DNA of 64,000 nt from Dama dama (lineage: Eukaryota; Chordata; Mammalia; Artiodactyla; Cervidae): assembly GCF_033118175.1 (NCBI RefSeq), contig NC_083697.1:27688001-27752000 (forward strand). Reading direction: 5' to 3'. Shown here one piece after another: positions 9,341 to 19,994 of the stretch. The notes under the pieces are model-generated. The model was not told where the DNA came from. It worked only from the letters and a program-made list of their open reading frames with translations, and did no database searches. Every line of letters starts with the position of its first letter. Position 1 is the first letter of the stretch. The position numbers were made by a program, and so were the translations under genes.

Positions 9341-11832
9341 CAGCCAGCGTCTACTTATGATCCTCGGTGCTAACAGACATATTTCCTTTTCCTCTTACAC
9401 AACTGAAAGCAGCTCACTGTCTTCTCTGATGTTTTCACATTATTAAGAAATGAAAACCAGTGAAACTCAAGGGTAAGGGATGAGTAACTCTAATACTATA
9501 GTTGGGATTCAAACCTCAAGGTGGCCTAAATGAGGCATAGCCATGTCATCTCAGAATGGCATTAATTCCCTAATGAATAAATATAATAACAAAATTCCAA
9601 TCTTTATCTATTTTTTCCAGGTATTTACAAGTCTCTGTGTGTTCTTTCTCTCTCTTTTTTTCCCTTTTGTTCATCTTGGTTTTAATTCTTGACTCTTTGA
9701 TCTTCCCTGGAGATCATTTGCCATACACCATCACTATACAAGCAAACTGGCCAAATGGAAAGCCTTACAAAAGATCTTGGTCTCTGCTACATATGGTTTC
9801 TAATGAGAGAAATTAAGGTGGAAAGATTATTCCCTTGTCTGATCTTTTTTAAACATAGCTAAATATAGCTATTTTTGTCTGAGGTCACTAAAATCTCCTA
9901 TGGATTGAATTTCTTTAGGCACACTCTGAGTATACATTCTTCAGGAATAAATTGAACCACAATAGCACCTGCTGTTATTAAAAGGCTAAAATACATATTT
10001 TGAATTTTATTCAGGAGGCTTGGCTTTTCCCATGAGCTAACAGTAGGTTAATACCATGTTCTGGTTCTTGTCTTTCGTGCTGCATTTAATTCCCAATTCC
10101 AGTGATTAAAGACTATAAACATATAAGCATAAGCTTTTAATGGTTTCAAAAAGATTGAATACAAAAAGTTCTGTGGTTAAGTTCTGTAGTTAAATATAAT
10201 TATTTTATAGGGCTCAGTCTCTTTAATGCATCTTATTTGTCATGTGTAGTTCATAATTATGCTGGGGAAAATGAATTAAAAGTATAGAATTTTAATAGCA
10301 TATTATACTTTCTCAATTTTCCTATTTTTTACTCTAAAACACCCAGTTCCATTTTCTGCCATTTTTTCCTTTAATGACCTTCATTAAATTCTAAAATTCT
10401 CACCCCCACTTGTGAAAAAGTAATGATAAAATGAACCAGTAGCAGAGTTGAATGGAATCCAGTTCTAAAATCCCTTGCCTCACTCAGCTGCTTCTTAGAC
10501 ACCTGAAATGTGCTTCTTAATTTAGAAAGAAAAATTGCAGTGAGGCTGCAATCCTGCATTTCAGAGACAAGGGAGCAGGAAATGATTTGCAGTTGATTGA
10601 AAGGTGGTGTTTGCACTTAGGATTTCCTGAGCTTTCCAATTTTAACCTTGGAGCTTACCTACCTTTGATTTTAAGAATTAGATTCAAACCATATTCTAGA
10701 TATCCCTTCACTTTCGAGGTGCATCTTGGCTGCGGATAAGAAAAATGAAGGCTACATGCTAGTCCTAAAAGAGGAAAGAGCAAAAAGAATATGATGAAAT
10801 AAATGGAGGTTACATGTAGCTTTTCTCTGAGCCAAGGACAAGGAGCTCAAGTCTCCTTTAATTTAACCCTCAGATTGTCACAAAGGAAGAAGGAGCTCTG
10901 CAGAAGATTCTCTATTGCTTTTGCCATTTCCAAGCAAAAAAAAATTAAGTTAGTTAAGTTAGAGAATGAGAAAACATTATTTTACATTTTCTTTGCAAGA
11001 TGCTGTGAGTAAATATGGTAGTGTTGAAAGTAAAATATGTATGCAGATATACATATTTTTGTATGGGTAAATGCAAATAAAGTGTATAGCAAGGTAAAAA
11101 TCTCATTCTTTTCCTAAAATGTAGGACAATGGGTTTGTTTTCTAGGTTAAGTTATGCCTTGTTTTCTAAAAATAAACTTTATCATTCTTCATGTAAGAGA
11201 ATAGTCTGTGAAAATTGACTCTTGTCCAAGAGACTACTATTAACAATTCTTATTCAAGGCCTCCAGTATCTGAATTAATTACCATAGTACATTCAACAAA
11301 CTCTCAGCTTATATTGGTTAAATAACTGAATAAAGAAATGGAAAAAATAAGAAGCAAAGGAGAGACAGAAAAAGAGAGAAAAGTAGGAAGGATGTAAATG
11401 ACACAAAAATTTCATCAGCTGAATATCACAGGTATCAAAGCTTTCTTCACTTGACTTCCAAGAATACTACTTTTCCCTTTTTCCTTCTGCTTCACAAATC
11501 ATGCTTTTTCAGTCTCCTATGATGGTTTCTTTTTGTCCCTCTAATTTCTAATATGAGTGCATTAGGGCTTAGTCTTCAGTTATTGATTGTTCTCTATGTT
11601 TTTCCAGTTCCTAGGATGTCTCTTCAAATTTCATGAATTTATTACACCAACAATCCAAACCCACCCATCCATCTAACATATCTGTAAACTGAAGAGATTT
11701 TCTAAACCCTGGATTTATATTCTTAACTTTCAACTTGAATGCCCTCTATACATAAAACAGTCACATCAGGTCAACTTTTACCAAACAAAATTCTTGATTG
11801 ATTATTACCTTCCCTTTTAATCTCTTTCTGCC
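9341..11832. other. No recognised gene or repeat over about 2.5 kb
   Basis: AT-rich DNA without a recognisable exon. The small frames at 10371-10616 and 10803-11012 carry no motif. A purine-rich stretch lies at about 11335-11395. Confidence 0.5.
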
Positions 11833-12149
11833 TCAGTTCACTTCAGTTCAGTCACTCAGTCATGTCTGAATCTTTGTGAACCCATTGACTGCAGCATGCC
11901 AGGCTTCACTGTCCATCGCCAGCTCCAGGAGCTTGCTCAAACTCATGTTCATCAAGTCGGTGATGCCATCCATCCATCTCATCCTCTGTCGTCCCCTTCT
12001 CCTCCTGCCTTCACTATTTCCCAGCATCAGCGTCTTTTCCAACGAGTCAGTTCTTCACATCAGGTGGCCAAAGTATTGGAGCTTCAGCTTCAGCATCAGC
12101 CCTTCCAGTGAATATTTAGGACTGATTTCCTTCACGATTGACTGCAGTC

Positions 12150-13491
12150 TCAAGAGTCTCCTTGCAGTCTCAAGAGTCTTCTCCAACACCACAGTTCAAA
12201 AGCATCAGTTCTTTGATGCTCAGCTTTCTTTATAGGCCAACTCTCACATCTATACATGACTACAAGGGAAACCATAGCTTTGACTAGATGGACATTTGTC
12301 AGCAAAGTAATGTCTCTGCTTTTTAAAATACTGTCTAGGTTGGTCATAGCTTTTCTTCCATGGAGCAAGTGTCTTTTAATTTCATGGCTACAGTCACCAT
12401 CTGCAGTGATTCTGGAGCCCCCCAAAATAAAGTCACTCACTGTTTCCATTGTTTCCCCATCATGAAGTAATGGAACTGGATGCCATGATCTTTGTTTTTG
12501 AATGTTGAGTTTTAACCCAACTTTTCCACTCTCCTCTTTCACTTTGATCAAGAGGCTCTTTAGTTCTTCTTCACTTTCTGCCAAAAGGGTGGTATCATCT
12601 GCATATCTGAGTTATTGCTATTTCTCCCAGCAATCTTGATTTTTAGCTTGTGCTTCATCCAACCCAGCATTTTGCATGGTGTGCTCTGCATATAAGTTAA
12701 ATAAGCAGGGTGACAATATGCAGCCTTGACGTACTCCTTTCCCAATTTGGAACCAGTCTGTTGTTCCATGCCCGGTTCTAACTGTTGCTTCTTGACCTGC
12801 ATACAGGTTCCTCAGGAGGCAGGTAAGGTGGTCTGGTATTCCCATTTCTTTAAGAGTGTTCCACAATTTGTGTGATCCACACTGTCAAAGACTTCAGCAT
12901 AGACAATAAGGCAGAGTAGATGTTCTTCTGGAACTCTCTTGCTTTTTCTATGATCCAATGGATGTTGGCAATTTGATGCCTGGTTCCTTTGCCTTTTCAA
13001 AATCCAGTTTGAACATCTGGAAGTTCTCAGTTCATGTACTGTTGAAGCCTCACTTGGAGAATTTTGAGCATTATTTTGCTAGCATGTGAGATGAGTGCAA
13101 TTGTGCGGTAGTTTGAACATTCTTTTGCATTGCCTTTCTTTGGGACTGGAATGAAGACTGACTTTTTCCAGTCCTGTGGCCATTGCTGAATTTTCTTCCA
13201 AATTTGCTGGCAAATTGAGTGCAGCACTCTCATAGCATCATCTTTCAGGATTTGAAATAGTTCAACTGGAATTCCATCACCTCCACTAGCTCTGTTCATA
13301 GTGATGCTTCCTAAGGCCCACTTGACTTTACACTCCAGGTTGTCTGGCTCTAGGTGAGTGATCACACCATCATGGTTATCTGGGTCACTAAAAAAATTGT
13401 TTGTATAGTTTTTCTGTGTATTCTTCCACCTCTTCTTAATACCTTCTGCTTCTGTTAGGTCCATACCATTTCTGTCCTTTATTGTGCCCAT
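12150..13491 (-). pseudogene. BovB reverse transcriptase, decayed
   Basis: Successive minus-strand frames cover the enzyme from N to C: 13027-13491 (ASGGDGIPVELF and IALISHASKIMLKILQ, the fingers region), 12812-13000 (a degraded motif A region around VYAEVFDSVDHTN), 12618-12866 (GVRQGCILSPCLFNLYAEH), then the YADD region at 12594-12605, and 12150-12584 (ADGDCSHEIKR, LLRL). At least three frame changes separate these blocks, and motif A has lost its consensus, so no functional product is possible. The decay is clearly greater than in the copy at 485-1506. Confidence 0.85.
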
Positions 13492-13499
13492 CTTTACAT

Positions 13500-13775
13500 G
13501 CTGCTGCTGCTGCTAAGTCACTTCAGTTGTGTCCGACTCTGTGCGACCCCATAGACAGCAGCCCACCAGGCTCCCCCATCCCTGGGGTTCTCCAGGCAAG
13601 AACACTGGAGTGGGTTTCCATTTTCTTCTCCAATGCATAAGAGTGAAAAGTGAAAGTGAAGTCACTCAGTCGTGTCCGACTCTTTGCGACCCCATGGACT
13701 GCAGCCCACCAGGCTCCTCCATCCGTGGGATTTTCCAGGCAAGAGCACTGGAGTGGGGTGCCATTGCCTTCTCTG
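13500..13775 (-). mobile_element. Bov-A2 SINE nested in BovB, 11-bp target duplication
   Basis: On the minus strand it starts with an AGAGAAGGCAATGGCACCCC-like head and ends with the (GCA)n tail seen as GCTGCTGCTGCTGC at 13500-13513. An exact duplication, CATCTTTACAT, at 13489-13499 and 13776-13786 flanks it, and the BovB sequence is continuous once it is removed. Confidence 0.97.
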
Positions 13776-14090
13776 CATCTTTACATTAAATGTTCTGATT
13801 TTCTTGAAGAGATCTCTCATCTTTCGCATTCTATTGTTTTCCTCTATTTCTCTGCACTGATCATTTAGTAAGGCTTTCTTATCTCTCCTTGCTATTCTTT
13901 GGAACTCTGCGTTCAAATAGATATATCTTCCCTTTTCTCCTTTCCCTTTAACTTCTCTTCTTTTCTCAGCTCTTTGTGAGGCCTCCTCAGACAACCATGT
14001 TACCTTTTTGCATTTCTTTTTCTTAGGGAATGTCTTGATCACTATCTCCTGTACAATGTCATGAACCTCTGTCCCTAGTTCTTCAGGCAC
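13662..14090 (-). pseudogene. Chimeric frame: BovB ORF joined to Bov-A2 peptide
   Basis: This 142-codon frame begins in BovB sequence upstream of the reverse-transcriptase core (basic, with KKKKCKKVTWLSEEA and YLNAEFQRIARRDKKALL), crosses the SINE insertion point near 13776, and ends in the SINE with RRQWHPTPVLLPGKSHG and SPWGRKESDTTE. The last peptide is the standard translation of Bov-A units and recurs in spurious ruminant protein models. It is a frame created by nesting. Nothing suggests expression. Confidence 0.8.
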
Positions 14091-14187
14091 CCTATCAAAT
14101 CTAATCCCTTGAATCGATTTGTCAGTTCCACTATATAATTGAAAGGGACTTGATTTAGGTCATACCTGAATGGTCTAGTGTTTTTCC

Positions 14188-14879
14188 CTCCTCAGTCTTC
14201 CCCGTATCTATCAATGATATTGCCTTTACCCCATTTTTCAAACTAAACTTTGAAAACTTAAAACTTCTTTTATTTGACTTCACTAGTCATCCAATCTTTT
14301 CACATGCCCTGTAAGTTCTGCTTTCAAAGGAGATTCCAAATCTCATCATTTTTTCTTGTCTATGGTTGTTATAGGAACTTGTTCAACTTGTTCTTGTCTT
14401 GTCTAGGTGACTGGTATAGTCTGACAGTCATCCTGCAGCACCTTTCACCCCTTGTTTCAATCAAAGTCTAACTAGACAAATCACTCTAGAGAATTTCCCA
14501 CCCATAGGGAAATGAAGTGGCATAACCTAAATCCAAAAGTATGTTCATTGCTGATGCAGAACCACTGTAATTCACTCAGATCATAATTAGTGAATGAAGC
14601 AGACAGAAAGTTCTTTTAAAATGACTTGGGTTCTCTCTTTCCTTTACCAGCTAGTGTTTTGCCCAGCTGTGTCATAAGGAAGCCATAAAGTGTCCATCCC
14701 ATTCCTCCAGTGATATAGAAGAGAACTCAAAAAAGGAGACTGTGGATATGAAAGCAATTGGGCCAAGAAATAATGAGCTCTGCCCCTCTCCCAACCCCTC
14801 TCATAACTTATCTTCTCTAAAAGGCAAGAGTGAACTATATGAAATAGGATATATATCACATATCCTTCCAAGTGCCCAG
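14188..14879. other. No recognised feature
   Basis: Single-copy-looking DNA; the frames at 14274-14471 and 14644-14871 have no recognisable motif. Confidence 0.4.
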
Positions 14880-15410
14880 TCTCAACTTTCCAATGGCTTT
14901 ACATCATGCTCTGAATAAAATACAAAGGTCTTACTATGACCCGTGATGCCTCATGTGACCTGGCCACTGTTCACTACCCTAATTTCTTCCTAATATTTTC
15001 CTTTTCTTACCCCATTTCAGCACATTTCTTTTTCTTGCATTTTTTTTGAGTATGCCTAGAAAAACTTGTTCCCAAGAACTCCCATCTGTTTGATAAACGG
15101 TTTCCCTCCCTTACTGGGTTTGCTGCCTAGCTTTGGTCAGTCTTGGGCTCAAATGTCCCCTCCCCAGAAAGGATTCCTCTGAACACTCATCTACATGATT
15201 GACCCCCTCACTCATTAATTTATGTCTCCTTGTCCTGCCTTAATTTTCTTCTCAGCGCTATCACTACCTCTCACTATATAGAATTTATGTTTGGCTACTG
15301 TTTTTCATCCTCCTAGAACATAAGTTTCCTGAGAGTAAGTCTACACTCGTTAACTGACATATCCCCAGTGCTTAGATCAATGCAAAGCAAATAATAAGAA
15401 ATCAATGAAA
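14880..15410 (+). repeat. L2 LINE 3' end, long relic
   Basis: The segment follows the L2 3' region in order: a GTGACCTGGCCACTGTTCAC-like stretch, GGGCTCAAATGTCCCCTCC, AGAAAGGATTCCTCTGAAC, a TTCTCAGCGCTATCACTACC-like stretch, CTAGAACATAAGTTTCCTGAG, and TATCCCCAGTGCTTAGATCAA before GCAAATAATAAGAAATCAATG. It is diverged throughout and non-coding. Confidence 0.8.
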
Positions 15411-15421
15411 CTTTTACTGCC

Positions 15422-15517
15422 AAGAGCTCGGGTTCAATCCCTGGTCAGGGAACTAAGATCCCACAAGCCAAGTGGCATAGCCACACAAAAAAAAGAAAAA
15501 AGAAAAAGAAAGAAAAT
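15422..15517 (+). mobile_element. CHR-type tRNA SINE, 3' part
   Basis: GGTTCAATCCCTGGTCAGGG, followed by AACTAAGATCCCACAAGCC, carries the tRNA B-box-like GGTTCAATCCC and the GGGAACTAAGATCCC segment of the artiodactyl CHR SINE family, then an A-rich tail (AAAAAAAAGAAAAAAGAAAA). It lacks a BovB-like tail, which separates it from Bov-tA. Confidence 0.75.
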
Positions 15518-16082
15518 TGTGAAGATGTAATTTTTATGTTACAGAATATGTTTCAAACTTTGTTGAATAAAAGAATAGAAATAAATTTCTCTTATTATTT
15601 CTGTATGAATTTTTTTGTTTGGGGTTTCAAAATTCATTGTTACCCAATAGTCTGTTTTAAAGTAAATTCTTTGGAACCCAGAACACATTTCAACAAACAA
15701 CTCTATTGATGGTAAAGTGATAGATAGATTTCAGATTATTCCATGCAGAGTGTGGCTATGGTATCATCAATTCAAATCAATATGAATGTAAAACCCAACA
15801 AATAGACTACTGGTATTTAAACAATATAAAATTTTGAATACTAATCATTAAAAGCATATTCAATTAAAGGAAACATAAAGTCTCACCACTCATGAAATTT
15901 TGGCATAAAACTAATCTTACATCACCTAATCAAAACTCCAAGCTAAAGAAGAAATTGGCTCTTGAAACAAACCCGTGTAAAGGTCATCCACTCTGTATGA
16001 ACATTCCTAATTGAGAAAAATTACTGCATTGTAAGGCGCCAAACCCATCAGAAAATTTGAGCTAGTTCTATAATTTATTTCT
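15518..16082. other. No recognised feature
   Basis: AT-rich DNA with no coding signal or repeat that I recognise. Confidence 0.4.
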
Positions 16083-16095
16083 CTCTATTACAATG

Positions 16096-16307
16096 TGTGT
16101 GTGTGTTAGTCACTCGGTTGTGTCTGACTCTCTGCAACTCCATGGACTTTAGCTCAGCAGGCTGCTCAGTCCATGGAATTCTTCAGGCAAGAATACTGGA
16201 GTGGGTTGCCATTTCTTTCTCCAGGGGATCTTCCCAACCAAGGGATCAAACCTGGACCTTTCACATTGCAGGCATATTCTTTACCATCTGAACCACCAGG
16301 GAAGCAC
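16096..16307 (-). mobile_element. Bov-tA SINE with 13-bp target duplication
   Basis: Near-complete antisense Bov-tA, from TTAGTCACTCGGTTGTGTC to ACCATCTGAACCACCAGGG. Exact duplication CTCTATTACAATG at 16083-16095 and 16308-16320. A short TGTGTGTGTG run lies at its 3' terminus. Confidence 0.96.
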
Positions 16308-16584
16308 CTCTATTACAATGCCTCTCATTTCTAATATCTGAAAATGTTTACCATTTTATCTTCTGAATTTATACTAAGTAAACGTAACTCCCTTTTACAT
16401 AACAGCTCATCAGTTATTTGAGGGGAGCCACCATGTCGTTCTTAAAATTCTTCCTCTCTATGTTAAATATCCTAATTCTTCCAATCCATTTTGATATAGA
16501 GTGATTTTCCAATCTCTTCATAGGTTAATCACTCTCTTCCATATACAGTCCAGCCCAACAATTTTTAGTACTGGGTTTCTTTAT

Positions 16585-17100
16585 TTCTCAACTATTGGGG
16601 TATAACAAACCACTCTAATACCCAGAGGATTAAAACAAAAACCAGTTTTTATCCCTCAAGAGTCTATGTGTATCACTCATGAGTCTATGGTGATAGCGCT
16701 TTCATGGTGTCACTTGGGTATATTCTTACCTCCTGGCCCGCTGTGGGTTTAGGTAGGCTGTTCTGGTGATGTTGGCTGTGCTTGCTCACATATTGTCTGT
16801 CTGCTGGTGCTAGACAGCTTTTGGAGGCTTCTACTCAGGCAACTGGCCTCTTTTCTACAGGGTCTTTACCTCCACGCAGACTAGCTCAGGTGTGTCCAGA
16901 CCACTGAGAAAGAGAAGCAGCACAGAGACATTAGAGACCCGAGCTCAGAGAGAGCACCGTGTTATTCTACTGTCATCCATTGGCCAGCGTTTACTGAGAA
17001 TCCAGCCTGGAATCAAGGAATGGGAGATGCACTGTCAGATTGCAAAGGTAGAGAGACAAAATTAGAACTGTTTTTACAGTCAATCCACTACAATTTCCAC
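16585..17100. repeat. Possible ancient LTR-like repeat
   Basis: GGGGTATAACAAACCACTC, then GGATTAAAACAAAAACCAG, then AATGGGAGATGCACTGTCAG loosely follow the plan of the repeat at 8792-9340. The match is weak, and I would not insist on the family. Confidence 0.35.
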
Positions 17101-17521
17101 CAGCCTAACCATGTATGGAAAATCCAAAGGAGAGAGACAGGATAGAGATAATTGGAAAGAGTTTGGCATTTAATATACTGCTTTCATTTATTGAAATAAT
17201 TATCTTAGAAATAATCAGAATTTAGTTTTGGTATCTTATGTTTACTTTAAAAATTAGTATTGATATTTATTTTAGTGACATATTTGGAGATATATATGAG
17301 TGACATAAGCCTTTCAGTGCTTCTAGCTAAAAAATTTCTTAATTCAAGCTTTTATTTGATGCCCTTTGCCACCAGATTGCACCATCATCTGACCCCAAAA
17401 CAAGCCTGAGGAGACTTTTGGTAGCTCAAAGGACTGCAGGCTCTATTCCAACAAGACATCACTAACTACATGCTACGTGTTGTAGGGTGAGTTACATCAC
17501 TAACTCATAACTGAGGTAAAT
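17101..17521. other. No recognised feature
   Basis: AT-rich DNA without coding signal. Confidence 0.4.
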
Positions 17522-17534
17522 ACTGCATCATTGC

Positions 17535-17787
17535 TGCTACTGCTACTGCTGCTAAGTCACTTCAGTCGTGTCCAACTCTGTGCGACCCCATCCCTGGGAT
17601 TCTCCAGGCAAGAACACTGGAGTGGGTTGCCATTTACTTCTCCAGTGCATAAAAGTGAAAAATGAAAGTGAAGTCGCTCAGTCATGTCTGACTCTTCGCA
17701 ACCCCATGGACTGCAGCCTACCAGGCTCCTCCGTCCATGGGATTTTCCAGGCAAGAGTACTGGAGTGGGGTGCCATTGCCTTCTCCG
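17535..17787 (-). mobile_element. Bov-A2 SINE with 13-bp target duplication
   Basis: Antisense dimer: the tail TGCTACTGCTACTGCTGC, then two units each containing CCAGGCAAGA-type sequence, ending with GTGCCATTGCCTTCTCC. Exact duplication ACTGCATCATTGC at 17522-17534 and 17788-17800. The first unit has lost about 30 bp after GTGCGACCCCATCC. Confidence 0.96.
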
Positions 17788-18128
17788 ACTGCATCATTGC
17801 AAGGTGCCAAACATTGACCTTCAGAGTGGATTGACTGCTTTTTTACTCCTACTTTCCAAATCTCACAGAAATTTTTCTTGTAGCCAACCTGTTGTGAATT
17901 TGCTAAGTTTAAAGTTTGTTTAGTAGTGCCCTGGGGTGTTGATGGTGAGTCACAGTCCAAGAAAGATCACAAGAGAAGAGAGATAGGGAACATTATAACT
18001 TACAGATCTTGGAGGACGTGCACAGCATGCCTCCAGGGTTCTCACAGGGATATCAAGGCATAGGACAGACAGAGAGAGTGGGGCAGAATTCGGGGCATGT
18101 GCCTTTACTAAGACCTACAGGTGGAGTC

Positions 18129-18263
18129 AGAGAAGGCAATGGCACCCCACTCCAGTACTCTTGCCTGGAGAATCCCAGGGACGGGGGAGCCTGGTGGGCT
18201 GCCGTCTATGGGGTCGCACAGAGTCGGACATGACTGAAGCGACTTAGCAGCAGCAGCAGCAGT
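18129..18263 (+). mobile_element. Bov-A monomer SINE
   Basis: A single unit runs from AGAGAAGGCAATGGCACCCC to GACTTAGCAGCAGCAGCAGC. TACAGGT occurs on both sides (18117-18123 and 18264-18270) and may be the core of the target duplication. Confidence 0.93.
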
Positions 18264-18270
18264 ACAGGTA

Positions 18271-18989
18271 GAATGTTTTGGAGTTCCCTGGCTAAAGCTG
18301 AATTGATCAATTCAACCCCCTCAAAAAGGTGGATTTTCTGTAAACTTCCAGGGGAGTCTTTTCTAAGAGGTACAAGAGGAAGGCCCTAGGAAGCAGGGGA
18401 GAGTGCTTATTACAGGGCAGTTGGGAGTCATATCAGCATATCTGGAGTCATGACATATTTACTTGTGACTGTTTTCCAGACCATGTGCTAAGGGGATGGG
18501 GTGGGGCTATTGTCAGTTTAAGGCCCCCACAGTCTACTTACCTATACAAAATGGATGCCACAGCCACAATATTATGGAGTTGTTTAGCTAAATCTCAACA
18601 CAATTCTAACCTGAAACCACAGAAGGAAAGAAATTATAGGAAATACTGTTTCATTTAGTTAAGTTGACAAAATTGGAAAACAACCCACTTCACCTTTTTC
18701 AACTTGAGATATATGTATCTCCTAACCATAATTATCCCCCCAAAGAAAGATAAATACAAAATCATGCTTCAAACTATCAGGATGTAGGTGAATTTCTTAG
18801 GACCAAACAAACAAACACTAACCTTCTCTCCAAAAAAGGTTTCAAGTCCTCATACCTCACATCACTTGATCTCTTTTTATCTTATCAAACTGAGACATAT
18901 TTTAAATGTTGAATAACGTTAAGTAGTATTAACACACTTTATATTAAATTATAGGGGTAATGGAATTTTGAAAAAAGGAACTGATGAGT
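18271..18989. other. No recognised feature
   Basis: No coding sequence or known repeat is recognised. Confidence 0.4.
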
Positions 18990-19910
18990 TTATGTATGCA
19001 TATTCATATAAAAGTAAGGGGGAGATGCTCATAAGTATTAGTGTGTAGCTGACAGTTATAATTGGGAACTTCTGTATTTCCTTTGCCCTCAGGGAGCTCC
19101 TCTGCAGACTTGCCTAAGAGGATGATTCCTTGCCTGAGAGGATGACACAAACCTGCATTTCTGAAAGGTCTGGGCTTTAGCAATCCTGCTTGTATTGAAT
19201 ACTTGTAGTTTCCATTTCCTTTATCACAAAACATGGGGCACTAAGAGGGTACCCAAGGTAGCTACTTCATTCCAGGCATATGTCTTCTTACCCCATAGTG
19301 CCAAATTGATTTTCCTTGAAGAGTCGGGATCAATTATTTCAGAGAGTATAGTAATTCCATTTTTCACCAGTGGATTCATTGTCGTGAGAATTCTAAAGCG
19401 GCCACATGGCAGTCTCTACTTCTAGTTTCATAAGGCAATTGTGTCCCCTGGTGGGAGCATTCACTCCTTAGGAACTAAGACATATCAAAGCAGAAGAGCC
19501 CAAAGACACGAGCACAAGAAGTAAAACTTTCATTAACAGTTCATTTACTAGCGGTAAGAGTAAAAGAATTACCCCCAAATTTTACCCTTCATTTCCGAAG
19601 TTATGAATATTTGCTGTGGGACTAATAGCACTAAATATTGGTCACAACATATAACACATCCCGGGGACATTCTTCTAACCCCAGAAGCTGATGTGCCCAA
19701 CCAGGCCAATTAGAGAATCTCCTGAAGGCCTTTTCACTATTTTATTATGCTGGTGGATTCTGGATGATGAGGACCATTGGAATCAAATTTCATAAGCAGG
19801 AACCAGTTTCCAAATACATAACTTTTCCTTCCCTCTAAAATCATATCTTAACATGTTCCAGATACTTGGACTCTAGAAATTTCACTGAAGCAACACACTA
19901 TAGAAGTTTT
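18990..19910 (-). mobile_element. ERVL-type endogenous retrovirus relic, pol tail
   Basis: Read on the minus strand, this segment resembles ERVL internal sequence. The part nearest 19910 matches the region after the reverse-transcriptase catalytic centre, and the part at about 19000-19500 matches the end of pol, where ERVL elements carry a dUTPase-like domain. The expected RNase H/integrase stretch between them is largely missing, so an internal deletion is likely. The frame at 19004-19234 preserves a recognisable stretch, but stops and indels are frequent, and no LTR is recognised alongside. It is an old, inactive copy. Assignment is from memory of the family, at moderate confidence. Confidence 0.55.
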
Positions 19911-19994
19911 ATGGCATTTATCACCTTTCCTCTGGTACACATGGATACTATCGATGTGTGTCCAGGGAGAATTCTATTGTTAATTGAATGACTT
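19911..19994. repeat. Left copy of the 84-bp direct repeat flanking BovB
   Basis: It starts ATGGCATTTATCACCTTTCC and ends at GAATGACTT. It matches 22279-22362 with 76 of 84 identical positions and no gaps. The sequence belongs to the surrounding ERVL relic, not to BovB. Confidence 0.95.

Larger units (their letters stand above)
11833..14187 (-). mobile_element. BovB LINE, long 5'-truncated copy interrupted by Bov-A2
   Basis: Antisense BovB runs from the 3' terminal CAGTTCACTTCAGTTCAGTC to about 14187, with the Bov-A2 at 13500-13775 removed. It covers most of the reverse transcriptase and the region upstream of it, but not the full endonuclease. It contains a 20-bp tandem duplication (12143-12162 / 12163-12182) absent from the other copies. 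A weak CCTCAGT match at both ends (11831-11837, 14192-14198) could be the target duplication. Confidence 0.93.

Noticed and set aside
13529..13789. Frames encoding SDSLRPHGLQPTRLLHPWDF-type peptides at many SINEs
   Set aside because: These are translations of Bov-tA/Bov-A sequence in fixed frames, repeated at each SINE, and not genes.
11831..14198. CCTCAGT on both sides of the long BovB as its target duplication
   Set aside because: It is only 7 bp and near pyrimidine-rich sequence, so it could be coincidence. It is mentioned as weak and not relied on.
15422..15517. Possible functional tRNA gene because of the GGTTCAATCCC box
   Set aside because: No cloverleaf or A box precedes it, and the downstream GGGAACTAAGATCCC plus A-rich tail identify a SINE.
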